Assembly: GCA_015680685.1 (NCBI GenBank)
Contig: MNCI01004531.1
Span: 141,229-177,675 of the forward strand
DNA: 36,447 nucleotides
DNA from: Gnetum montanum
Taxonomy: Eukaryota; Streptophyta; Gnetopsida; Gnetales; Gnetaceae
Direction: 5' to 3'
Under the pieces are notes generated by a model that saw only the letters and a program-made list of their open reading frames with translations, made no database searches and was not told the DNA's origin. Within the stretch, counting starts at the first letter, position 1. Each line of letters begins with the position of its first letter. The position numbers and the translations under genes are program-made. Shown piece by piece: positions 21,204 to 31,222 of the stretch.

Positions 21204-22068
21204 TGATGAGTGGCAAGGTACCCCTATACTCAACCATACGAATACGAGTGTTTCACGCACGATGTAGTTGAACTCTGTAGATGGGCTAGTTGTGGTATCT
21301 AGATAGTTACTCACTGATTGTAGTTCATTGTCTTCCCACCTGGACTAGTAATTACTTTGTCATGTATGGTTTAGTCCAGAGTGAGATGTATGATGTTTCC
21401 TAAAGTAATGCTACTCCTAGAGGCGATGGAAAATAATCTTTAATTAAGCTAGGATGAAAAGGGAAGAGAGAATCTAAGCTAGACTAAGTGTGATGAGCAT
21501 TCATTCCTTAATCATCCATACACATCTTGAACCTCATGCATGACTACGACTGGGATTACCAAGCGTAGATCCTAGGTACACTACTGAGTTACCAAGTAGT
21601 CACACTTAAATGTGCATGATTAAGTCGTACTCATTCCATGTTTAAGGAGTTGAGGGTAAAGAGATATTAACTACGAAAGAAATAAATAACAATAACAATT
21701 AAATAATTAAACTAAGTGAATGTTGCAATGATGAAGTAATCTTGATCTTTATTTCCATTCATGTGCATGTCCAAGTACATCACACTCGAATAAAGGATGT
21801 CGTACAATTACAATCATCACACTGTAGACATGCACTGGGAGAGAAGGTTGAGAGGAAAAATGACAAAAAGATCCTACACTTAACTTGACTCTAAAAATTG
21901 ACTAAAAAAAATTCCTTTCCCATGTGCCCACATGTGTATTTATAGGCCCAGATAGAAACCATGATATCACATATCCGATATCACTGATGGGTGCGATATC
22001 GCATACTTGATATCACGTATCCGATATCGTGGGTTTGATATTGCAACCCGATGAATCATGATTCATCA
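21204..22068 (-). repeat. 5' LTR of element B
   Basis: It is an 865-base LTR with TGATGA...TCATCA ends. The minus-strand U3 has GATATC words (about 21960-22050) and TATAAATA near 21936-21943. It is the intact partner of the split LTR at 7751-7764 plus 13538-14389. Confidence 0.87.
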
Positions 22069-22073
22069 CATAT
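22069..22073. repeat. Target-site duplication of element B (right)
   Basis: CATAT is identical to 7746-7750. Confidence 0.85.
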
Positions 22074-22077
22074 GTTA

Positions 22078-22828
22078 TGTGGATCATGATCTAATGAAAA
22101 AAAAATGACTAATAAAAACTAATAATTCCACAAGTGGATCGCAAGGGCTCCACAAGTCATTGTGAAAATTAATAGATGGAAATTTAAATTATTGAAAATC
22201 ACAAGTGGAGCACTAGTCATCATGGTTGACCACAAGCATGGTTAATTTTTCTTATCCAAAATGACATCCATGAGGTAATCATGAGTTATAGTTATAATTC
22301 TAAGTTAACTACAAGGTGATCATAAATCATGTTTTACACCATGAGTGGGCAATGAGTCATGGTGATGTCATGGCATGATGCCATATGCCACAAGTCATGG
22401 TGAGCTTGTGGTCTATGAAACCTACAATACCATGACTTGACCATGAGTCATGGTCAAATTGAAGATCTCAGATAACTTATGATTTAGATGTCAAAATTGA
22501 ACAAAAAATTTTTAGTTGGAATTGCATTAGATTGTTGAACAATTGGAAGTGTTGAATTGGTTTAGATGAATTGGATTTTATGAGGAAACTGATAAATATG
22601 ACTTTGTTGTCTTTTGAACTTATATATTTACTTTTATACTAAATTTATATTGAAATTTATAAGGAAACTTTGTTGGATATATTGGAGATGATGAATTGAG
22701 GATGTGTAGATTTGAGAATTAGGCTGTTGGAAACCAGTATTGAATGTTGGGTAATAAAAAAGGTAAAGTAGATAGATGTTGAAAACTGAAAGCTAATTTT
22801 AATAGAAATATGTTAGAATGTGGATATG
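22078..22828 (+). repeat. Dispersed direct repeat, copy 2
   Basis: This is the counterpart of 6605-7348: the same order of CATGAGT/CACAAGT words, then the same AT-rich tail ending GTTAGAATGTGGATATG. It stops exactly where element D's LTR begins, so D probably inserted into it. Confidence 0.65.
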
Positions 22829-22829
22829 A

Positions 22830-23593
22830 TGAGGACATCACCCAGCCCTTATGTAATCCTCAACATATTTTTTTTATGTATGTGAGTCTTGTTTGAGTGT
22901 GTCTTCTTGTGATGATGATGATTGTAGGGTGTTTTGGCATGTTTGGGGGTGTTTTAAGCCTATTTTGATGAGTTCAGGGGGTTCTAACATCTATGGGAAA
23001 TTGTTTGGAGGCATCCAAAAGTTCTATACTATAAAAAAAGCATCTTTACTCTTGGCCATTGTAGGCAAGACATCTCCCCAACAAGCAAGACATCTCCACT
23101 AGATACAAGATTTCTCCTCTTACATCTTTGAACTCAGGAAACAATTCTTCTATTTCTCTTATATGTCTCATATGGATTGTAATGGACATAAAATTGAATG
23201 AAAAATTGGAGGGAATATGAACAATCAAACCAAGAAGCTATAAATAAGAGTCCAAGACCTAAGTTAAGAATCAGAGAAAAGAGATTTCAGAGGTCTCTTG
23301 AGAGCTTGTGCAAGAGATTTTGAGTGAGAGGAAAGGGAGAGCACATTAGAGAGCTTGAGATAATCCCTTATAAGTGTCTTGTATTGAGCTTTAGCTCCAT
23401 TGTGAGCAATTTAGGATTCAAAGGAAACATGTATGGCCTCCTCATCTTTGATGTATGCCTATATATTTTGAGAGTTTTTTAATAAAAGGGAGATTTTCTT
23501 CATTTAATTATGTTGTTCTTATTTTCTAAGCTGAATTTACTTAGAAAGCTTGTGGAATGGGTCCTTTTGGAGTCTATTGAGGTAGGCACCACA
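22830..23593 (+). repeat. 5' LTR of element D
   Basis: It starts TGAGGACATCACCC and ends GCACCACA. It contains AGACATCTCC-like words repeated in U3 (about 23066-23115) and a TATA box (TATAAATA, 23239-23246). It matches the right copy from its first base through the GATTCAAAGG region; the last 160 or so bases have no partner on the right. Confidence 0.75.
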
Positions 23594-23599
23594 TTAGAT

Positions 23600-23615
23600 T
23601 GGTATCATAGTGCTT
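23600..23615 (+). other. Primer-binding site of element D
   Basis: TGGTATCATAGTGCTT lies six bases after the LTR's CA. It closely resembles the TGGTATCAGAGC primer site complementary to initiator methionine tRNA used by many plant retrotransposons. Confidence 0.7.
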
Positions 23616-23988
23616 TCTTTGGAGGAACCCACACATAAACTAGTGATCTTCATAAAGCTTTTAAGAAATGTTGAATCTTTACAACCACTTAGGGTTTGGA
23701 GAACCTAAGATTAGTAAATATTGCTTGAATATTGCAAGTTCAAGTTCCTTTTTGGTAATTGAGCACCCATTTGCTTGAAAGTATATGGTTTAAAGTCAAT
23801 TACATCTTCATTACATTTTGTGTTATCTTGAATTATAAGAATTACTTGAAGATCTCATCTTGTTGCTTTAAGATCTTACCTTTATCTTTATGAAAGGTAA
23901 GAATCCTAAGAAGAAGACTAATTAATAGCTTGGACAAGAGCTTCAAGAATCTTTTGTGGTTGAAATGCAATAAGTCCTTCCCAAAGTA

Positions 23989-25728
23989 ATGACTAGCAAA
24001 TACCAAGATTTTGAAGAAGCTTCAAGAAGAAGTAAAGTGGAGATTGAAGAAGAGAATCATTTTGCATCTATGCAAAGATCAATAGAAACAAATGATCAAA
24101 GGACTCCAAGAAGAGAAGAAACTAGAACTCAAAGGTATGGGCAACCGTTTCCTTTTCTTCATAATAATGAGAAAAATGATGCTTAAAGATTTGTAAAGAT
24201 CTTAACAAGTACTTTAAGAGTTCCTCATGTGGATATTTCGATCTTTAAAGGTGTTGAAGGTATATATTTCTTTATTTCTTGGCTTAGAGTTGTGAATAAG
24301 TATTTTGTTATTAAGTAACTTCCTAGTGAGTCAATGATTCATGCTATTGAAAGTAAGCTTAAAGGATTGGTAGCCAAATGATGGAATAAGAAATGTCTCA
24401 AACAATTTGAGAAACATGAAAATCCTATTGATAGTTGGCAATTGATGGAACTCAAGCTAAAGAAAAAGTTTCAGAAGACATCCTTCTATCATGAAGCCAT
24501 CAAGAAGCTAAGATTTCTCAGACAAGGAGATCAAAAGATAAAAGATTTTTATGTTGAATTTTGTAAAGCTTTGGAAAAGGTTTATGTTCATTGGACTAAG
24601 TATGAGCAACCTTCTAATTTCATTTGTGGATTAAGGATGTAATATTAGTAAGAATTACCATTCTATGAGCTTGATACACTTGATGAAGCCTAAGATCTTG
24701 CTCTCAAGGCTAAAATGAAAATCACAAATTTTGGCTTAAAGAAGGACAAAGGTCATAAGAAAAGAAATGAGTAAGACACAGCTCACAAGTCAAGAAAATC
24801 ATCCAAGGAGGATGGTGAAGATAAGCCAAAAAAGATGGAAAGGGAGTCTACTTCTCCTAAAAGGGAAATACAAAGGGAAAAATCTCCAAGACATAAAGAT
24901 CAAGATAAAGATATATGTTATAAATATTGTAAATTAGGTCATAAAATATAGAAATGCACAAAGCCAAAGAATAATGTCTCTAGGGGCAAGAAAATTCAAA
25001 CTATACAAGAGGATAAGCCTAAATCTTCAAAGAAGGTATGTGAGCATGATTCTTTGTACATTGCTAATGAAAGTTAGTTGATTAGTTGTACTTTTATTGA
25101 ACATGTTAGTGTTAATAAGGATATTGTGAGGAAAATTTTATTTAGAACTCATTGTGATGTTAAAGGCCATTCCTTAAGTATGCTTATTGATGGTAGAGCA
25201 CAAGAAAATGTAATTTCTACCAAGGTTGTGAAGTCATTACTTTTAGTTACAATTCCTCACCCTAATCCATATAAAGTGCATTAGTTAATGAAGAATCATT
25301 ATAAGAAAGTTAAGGAAAATTTCCTTTTTAATTATTCCATTGAAGATTTTCATGATCAGATTCTTTATGATATATTGCCTATTGATTGTTTAGATCTTAT
25401 ATTTGGTATACCATGGAATTATGATAATAAGGCTATTATTGATGGAGAATATAATAGTTGGATAGTAAGGCAAGATAATAATAAGTTTAGATTGTTGTCC
25501 ACTATTGTTGATAGTGTGGTTGATAACTTGAATTCTTCATTAATGCTTTCTAGTTGTAAGGAGTTTGTGAGGAAGAATGCTATATGTGATGATGAAATTT
25601 TCTTTGATGTTGAAGAGGATGCATTTGATATGGATTCTATTATTTATTCTATGGAGTCTCATATGAATGAGAAAAAGTTTGTGTATGCTATTGTTCAATA
25701 TTTGATGTTAATCATAGTAGTATATTAG
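23989..25728 (+). pseudogene. gag: gag-protease remnant of element D
   Basis: One frame (ATG 23989 to stop 25728, about 580 codons) is broken by several stops, several of them TGA or TAA where TGG or CAA would be expected. Gag features include a DSWQLMELKLKKKFQ segment and YHEAIKKLRFLRQGDQKIKD (24442-24642), as in Ty3/gypsy Gag. A zinc knuckle around 24919-24960 has its second cysteine replaced by tyrosine and a stop within it. A retroviral-type protease segment (25081-25728) follows, with LIDGRAQENVIS in place of the usual D-S/T/G-G core and then LIFGIPWNYDNKAIIDG. The arginine there would disable the enzyme. Nothing recognisable as reverse transcriptase follows. Confidence 0.75.
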
Positions 25729-26181
25729 TTTATGCTTTTGGGCACTTGTGTAAGTGTTGGGCTGAAATTTGTATTGGCAAGGGAATGTTGGAAGAATAAG
25801 GAAGATTAGTTGGCAACAAGTGGAGAAATGCCATTGGTATTTTGGCATTGGGCAAGAAGACCTACTTCATGGGCCAAGGCTAACAATTATTTTTCTAAAC
25901 TCTTATGTCACTTTTGTATAGGTTTAAGTCATCATGGGGATGCAAGGAAAACATTCCAAGGAGATGCTCAAATAAAGAAAGCATGATGGGGAATGAGGAC
26001 AATCCTCCATGAGCAAGAGAAGCTCAAAACCAAAACCTCAATTGATACTCATTCTCCTATTTTTGATGCATTAAGTCTTGATTATTATGCTAAGTGTAAT
26101 GGCCTTAAGTCATGTGGGCATGATGCCTTCCAGCTTATGAAAGGTCATTAAGAATGATATTTTTAAGGGTGGAAGAGATCA
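25729..26181 (+). other. 3' untranslated end and polypurine tract of element D
   Basis: No domain is recognised. The purine-rich stretch AAGGGTGGAAGAGATCA (26165-26181) abuts the right LTR, as expected for a plus-strand primer. Confidence 0.55.
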
Positions 26182-26845
26182 TGAGGAAATTACCCAACCT
26201 TTGTGTAATACTCAATTTATTCTGTGGATGAGTGTGACTCTTATTTGAGTGTGTCGTCTTGTGTTGACCCTGTTGATGGTGATTCTACATTGTTTTGGCA
26301 TGTTTGGGGGTGTTTTGGGCCTATTTTGATGAGTTTAGGGGGCTTTCATCTTTATGGAAACTTGTTTGGAGCTATCTAAAGATTTTAGACCTTAAACAAG
26401 TGTCTTTATTCTTGGCCCTAGTAGGAGAGATGTCTCTCTTGTAGTATATAGATCTCCCTAGCATGCAAGACATCTCCACTAGATACAAGATGTCTCCCCT
26501 CACATCTCTGCACTCAAGAAAGATGTCTCTTGTTTCTTTAAGATGTCTTGTACATATTTTAATGTATATCAAATTGAATGAAAAATTGGAATGAAGATAA
26601 AATGTCATACCAAGAAGCTATAAATAAAAGTCCAAGGTTTGACTTTATGCTAGAGAGAATAGAGATTCGAGAGGTCTCTTGAGAGCTTGTGCAAGAAGAG
26701 AGCTCATGCAAGAGAGTTTTGGTAAGAGGCAAGGGAGAGCACTTGAGAGAGGTTAAGAAAATCTCTTATATAACTGTCTTGTCTTGAACTTTAGCTCCAT
26801 TGTAAGCAATTAAGGATTTAGAGGGGCCATGTGTGATCTCTAAGA
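26182..26845 (+). repeat. 3' LTR of element D, 3'-truncated or diverged
   Basis: It starts TGAGGAAATTACCC. It shares the GTTTTGGCATGTTTGGGGGT block, the ATCTCC words and TATAAATA (26619-26626) with the left LTR. Similarity is lost after about 26845, before the expected CA end. Confidence 0.7.
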
Positions 26846-27060
26846 TTCTTGGGAGAGTTGTGAATTGAGCTTAGAATTCCTTAATAGGCTAAATTACTAA
26901 TTTCATTTCTTCTCCAAGTGTTTTTAATAACTAGATATCTACGTAGCAAACTCCTAGAAAAATAAATTGTATGTATATTCAAAATCTTTCAAAAGGTTTT
27001 TTTTTTCAATTTTCATTTGATACACCTGAATAGTTATAGTAGGTTTTTCAAGAAGGGATT
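26846..27060. other. Junction between element D and a LINE fragment, no gene
   Basis: AT-rich sequence with a T-run at about 26998-27005. I see no coding frame. Confidence 0.35.
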
Positions 27061-27860
27061 TGGCACATTGTTGATACTTTTCTTGTAGTCTCTACTTGGA
27101 TTGATGATTTTAACATTAAAGAAACTTGTAAGGGTACCCTACCTATTTGGGTTAAAATTCCAAGACTCCCTTTGAGTTTCATGTTATTCATCTAAGATAT
27201 TAAAAGTCGATTATGTAAGGTTATTGTATAGATGCCATGAATGGTATTTGAGTATGTCTCTCTAAGCATGTTTGTATCACATTGGATCTACAACAAGAGC
27301 CACTAGATTTTATTGAGATTCTAATTATTGGAAAACCTCTTAGTTTACAGAAACTCATATATTTAACTTTATTGAATTCTTGCTATTGTTATCATCAACT
27401 AGATCATCAAGTTTACAATTGTCCAAATTTATGGCAAAGTAAGAAGTTGATCATATTCCCACTTGTTAATGAAAAATTTAAACAAGAAGTATGTACAAAA
27501 ATCCATGCAAGAATGGAGCATGCACAACATCAACAAAAATAAGACCAACATAATAATATCAAAGAACAAGCATAAGTACCTAATGGAGATTCCTCTCAAC
27601 CTCATACATAAGACATGAATGTGGATTCTATGGATAGTAACATTTAACAATATCTCATATATTTTCAAGTGACAATAGAAGATGAAGACTTTGAAATAGT
27701 ATTCTACAAAGGCATATGCAAAGGTAAAGATGTTGCAAGTTTAACCTCTTATCTTAATGTAGTAAAAGGTAGTGCATCATTACTTCTTCAAGGTTCTTCA
27801 ATACCTAATTTTTTTAGAGATCTTAAAATGCAAGAAAGGAATAATAATTTGACATCATGA
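27061..27860 (+). pseudogene. ORF1 fragment of an L1-type LINE (DUF4283-like)
   Basis: Frame fragments connected by stops and frameshifts match the order of plant L1 ORF1. They are WHIVDTFLVVSTWIDDF and LPIWVKIPRLPLSFMLF (27061-27195), then HVCITLDLQQEPLDFIEI (about 27267-27320), then a degenerate zinc knuckle CYCYHQLDHQVYNCP (about 27390-27430), then a basic, low-complexity C-terminal part to 27860. ORF1 is the RNA-binding protein of the LINE. The second knuckle cysteine appears to be tyrosine. No intact start is present. Confidence 0.6.
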
Positions 27861-28005
27861 TCTCCCCTAGTATTGATTGGAAAATCTCAGTAGGTGCATC
27901 CCACAAAGTTTTTTCAAAACTAGTTTATCTTATAAAAATGAGTGTTCACAATTACTTTGTTATTTTGAATTAAGATTTTAAGCATAACCCTTCTACAAAA
28001 TATCT

Positions 28006-28160
28006 ATGATTAAAATCTATTTGTGTAATGTTAGAGGATTGATAAACCCTCTTCACTCATATCATGCACATTTGGCCATTGAGATATACCTAGATATTAT
28101 TTTTTGCAAGAGGTTAAGATTCAAGATTTTAATCTTTAAATGTATAGTTCTTGCATAACA
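28006..28160 (+). pseudogene. Start of L1-type LINE ORF2 (endonuclease N-terminus), truncated
   Basis: From ATG 28006 the frame reads MIKIYLCNVRGLINPL, then LDIIF, followed after one frameshift by QEVKIQDFN. This is the N-terminal signature of the apurinic-type endonuclease in plant L1 ORF2: an N.RG motif, then D..F.QE with the catalytic Glu. The similarity ends near 28160; the reverse transcriptase is absent. Its position just after the ORF1 fragment in the same orientation supports one LINE copy. Confidence 0.6.
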
Positions 28161-28173
28161 TCTCATTTTATTT

Positions 28174-28239
28174 TATTTCACTTAAATCATGTTGAATAAA
28201 GAGGTAGTACTATCAATATGCTTTATTCTAAGTGAAATA
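28174..28239. repeat. Short inverted repeat (hairpin)
   Basis: TATTTCACTTA (28174-28184) and GAATAAAG (28194-28201) pair with CTTTATTC (28221-28228) and TAAGTGAAATA (28229-28239). The left arm has a 9-base bulge. The loop contains the palindrome TAGTACTA. Confidence 0.55.
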
Positions 28240-28495
28240 GCTAAGTAATTAATACTAAGGTAAACCCATTTCATTTGTGAACTTGTTCAATAGAGGCATT
28301 CATGACTTGTTTGAGGACGAATTCCAAGGACTTATTTGTAGATGTGTCTAGTATGAGTTCCAAGGACTTGTCTAATGAAGTCATCCATAGAGAAGTTCAA
28401 TGACATTTCTAAGGACAAGTTCGAAGGACTTGTTTGAGGACATGGTGTCAAAGACTCATCCTCATGTTCTAGCCTTGAATAAGTCCATGAGAGGA

Positions 28496-28925
28496 CGTCC
28501 ATGGATGTGTCCTAGATACATCCATAGCCTTCATTCCAAGATGTGATCCTAGTTCCTCAAGAATAAATCCATTAGGATATAGGTTGGTATGGTTAGGCAT
28601 AGTCCAATCAATGTATATAGGAGGAGGTATGGGCATGTTATGCAACCACTTGATCCCAAGGGATCATTAGGCCAACACTTGGTCCCGAAGGACTAGTAAG
28701 CTAACACTTGGTATTGGGGGGACTTGTTAAGGGAAGGAGGCATTGGATGCATTCATGTTTCACAGATGCATCCTAAAGGATGTATATGTTGACCCAAATT
28801 GCACATGATTACCCCTATATATGTTGATTGGGCTAGGCCCAACCATACTATCTTGCATCCTTATGGATTTGGTCTTGAGGGACCAAGGACATGTCCATGA
28901 AGAAAGGCCATGGACACATCCATTG
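28496..28925. repeat. Long imperfect inverted repeat
   Basis: The left arm (about 28496-28645) pairs with the right arm (about 28795-28925). Matching blocks from the outside in are ATGGATGTGTCC, then GTTCCTCAAG against GTCCCTCAAG, AAATCCATTAGGAT against AAATCCATAAGGAT, GTATGGTT, and CCAATCAA..TATATAGG. The loop is about 150 bases. This may be a foldback or MITE-like element, or the remains of a hairpin RNA locus. Confidence 0.6.
28648..28735 (+). repeat. Three tandem units of about 30 bases (AACACTTGGTCCC)
   Basis: Three units start near 28648 (CACTTGATCCCAAGGGATCA), 28674 (CACTTGGTCCCGAAGGACTA) and 28704 (CACTTGGTATTGGGGGGACT). They lie in the loop of the inverted repeat. Confidence 0.55.
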
Positions 28926-29140
28926 AAGAGTTCTAATGATGCGTCGATGGGCATGGTCTCAAGGACCCATCTTGGTCCACCATCAAATTCTAAGAATGCA
29001 TCTAGGACTTGTGCCTACACTCGTCTAAGGATAAGTTCCCTAAGGATCCATCCACAACTTGTCTAAGGATGCATTTATGGACTTGTCCATAAATGAGTCT
29101 AGGATGCATTTGAGGACCTATCCATAGATGTTTTTGATGC

Positions 29141-30049
29141 ATAAAATATAGCAACAAGCAACACCCTTCAAAAACACATTTTAAAAAACTATTGCCTCGG
29201 GTGTCTCCTATATGGGTATAGAAACCTAGGAATACTCTAAGTTAGTAAGGGAAATATGGTGTTTAACTTTTGACAATGAGATTAATTTAAATTTAAAACA
29301 ATATTCATAATGATTGATTAATTTAAGGGAGTTATGGTTGAATTTCATTAGTTTTTTATAGGTGATGTAAAAAGAAAAATCTTGTTGACGAACACAATAT
29401 TGGCAAACTTAAGTATTATGGCTTTGTTATGATTAATATACAAAAGTAAACATCTCATAGATATGAGAAAACTAAAAATAAACTAGGTTGTGATAGAAAT
29501 AAATTCATATTGTGAGAAACTTCAATATTGTGAGAAAAATATATTAAAGTAATAGATAACATAATGATAATGTAAATAGAAAAAATATCAATTATCATTA
29601 AAGTTTTATAACAACCAATAATACCTCTTACAAAAAACCTTAAACACTAGAAACACTAATAATAAAGTAAAGGAAAAATCAAGTAATGATCACTTAGTTC
29701 TTAATAGAGCTTTAGATGTTATTCACAAGATAAATTATTGCTTGCATAAGCCTGCTCACACATACCTCCAACTAATAAACATCCTTCAACAAATCCTTGT
29801 GTTGGGATTATTGGACCACTAGTAAGACCTTGAAAAAATTCTTATTGAGATAAAATTAAGAATTTATATTTTCCTCCTCAACTTGGAGGAACTTAAACTA
29901 GTCAAGATAATCTAGAAAAGGAAAAATGGTATGGGATGATAAGACTTTATTCTTTCGAGGGTAAGGTAACAACTTTGAATTGCATATATTATCCCATTCA
30001 GGCATAAAAACTAACTAAGGTAAAGAGGTAAAAATAGAAAAATAAGACT
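29141..30049. other. AT-rich stretch without recognised features
   Basis: I see no gene, RNA gene or clear repeat here. Short minus-strand frames near 29760-29960 could belong to the pseudogene to the right but are too broken to support. Confidence 0.35.
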
Positions 30050-31190
30050 TTGTAAGCTCTAAGGTTTCAAAGCTCTTCTCCTTCTCACTGATTCCATGAA
30101 TCCTACTAATCTCCTCCCAATATCCTCCCTTGATCTTTCGATGTCCTCTAATAGATCTTCATCCACTTTTAATCCCCATTTTCTCTACTTGTAGTGGGGT
30201 TCCTCCAAATTATTTTATTCTGCTAAGCACTTAAGATTCTTCATCTCCTCAACTTCTACTCCTAGAATAAAAGAACATAATAATGTTTTCTTAAAGGGAA
30301 AGCTAATAGATCATATTAATAGTAGGAAATAAATAGTTTGTCTCATGATGTAACAATCCATTGGAAAAGCTAGAACATCAATAACTAAAACACATTTATA
30401 TCATTTTAGAAAATAAAACTCTTAAACTCTTTTACACTAGTCATCATTTCCATATAAGGGAGCATTCAAACATTAAACAATACACATTATTCAATATATG
30501 TATAGAACATAAATAATCATAAATAAACTAAAAATTAAAAAAGAAAATGTAAGTGATAATGTAGCTAGGCCACACTACGAAAACTAAATTCATAGTTAAC
30601 ATCACCAAGAATGTCACGTCAAAATTAAGCTTTTTTTGTAAGCACATTACTTTGGTTAACTTCACTACAACCATTGTTATGGGTCTTTAGGGACAAATCC
30701 TTGCTACCCTACATTGGCCACACAGATCTCTCTTCAATAGCCATGTGCACAATACATCATTCTTGCCCAAAAAACTCCACTTGTTTAGAGCTGTGAAAGG
30801 AGGCCTTTCTACTAAACCAAGGTTCCTCTTGGATTTAACTAGAAATTGATGTTGTATGCTTGCCATCTTGCTAGCAAAGTTACGTAGCTCTCTAGGGCAA
30901 AAAACAATGAGTTGAGCACTATGACTTATTACCTATGTAAACAAAATAATATCTTGCTTAGAGGATACGACTAGCATCTCCTTCTTACTTAACCATTTGA
31001 ATGACTCAATTTCAACATTATTGGACATATTAATAGCTAGTATGATGATGTGGCTTTTAAAAGTAATGAATTTGATGCACATTCATTGAGGAACATGTCC
31101 ATAAATCCTGATGTGGATGCTTTCTTTTTAGGCACTTGGTAGATGTAGAAGTAAAAATAATTTTTTCAACAATAGAACCTACTATATTAC
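30050..31190 (-). pseudogene. Unrecognised minus-strand protein-coding remnant
   Basis: Read on the minus strand there are three stretches with convincing protein composition. The first (about 31125-31040) begins PKKKASTSGFMDMFLNECAS. The second is a 114-codon frame from ATG 31028 to the stop at 30687, with one internal stop, containing IESFKWLSKKEMLVVSS, CPRELRNFASKMASIQHQF and LGLVERPPFTALNKWSFLG. The third (about 30260-30060) contains KVDEDLLEDIERSREDIGRR. Stops and at least one frameshift separate them. I do not recognise the family. It may be a host gene copy or a transposon protein. Element C's LTR begins 33 bases to the right. Confidence 0.45.
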
Positions 31191-31222
31191 CTACAAGTTA
31201 TTCTGATAAGGACATTACATGT

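Larger units (their letters stand above)
7751..22068 (-). mobile_element. Element B: non-autonomous Ty3/gypsy (Tat/Athila-like) LTR retrotransposon, interrupted by element A
   Basis: Orientation is minus. The 5' LTR is 21204-22068. Next come the primer site (21185-21203), gag (21068-19032), a long non-pol block, an internal promoter-like segment, ORF2 (17128-14583), a short purine tract and the 3' LTR, which is split as 7751-7764 plus 13538-14389. The termini are TGATGA...TCATCA, and both flanks carry CATAT. Without the nested element A it is about 8.5 kb long. The LTRs are 866 and 865 bases. By eye they differ at roughly a tenth of positions over a 290-base stretch, clearly more than element A's LTRs, which fits B being older. 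No reverse transcriptase, integrase or RNase H motif is present. The coding frames carry several stops. Confidence 0.85.
22830..26845 (+). mobile_element. Element D: decayed gag-protease LTR retrotransposon (Ty3/gypsy)
   Basis: The 5' LTR (22830-23593) is followed by a primer site of the initiator-Met type, one gag-protease frame, a purine tract and a 3' LTR that matches only to about 26845. The interior is just 2.6 kb and has no reverse transcriptase, RNase H or integrase. No target-site duplication could be confirmed because the 3' end of the right LTR is missing or has diverged. Confidence 0.75.
28260..29140. repeat. Degenerate repeat-rich segment (AAGGACTTGT / GATGCATCC words)
   Basis: Words such as CCAAGGACTTGT, TTTGAGGACATG, ATGGATGTGTCC, GGATGCATCC and their complements recur throughout. 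There is no supportable gene; short open frames here (28760-29066) look like by-products of the repetition. It encloses the long inverted repeat described separately. Confidence 0.5.

Noticed and set aside
6605-22828. Treating the two 745-base repeats as LTRs of an element enclosing B
   Set aside because: No TG...CA ends, primer site or purine tract could be found at their borders, so they are only reported as a direct repeat.
28760-29066. Opposed open frames of 64 and 81 residues
   Set aside because: They lie in the arms of the inverted repeat and mirror one another, so they are by-products of the repeat.
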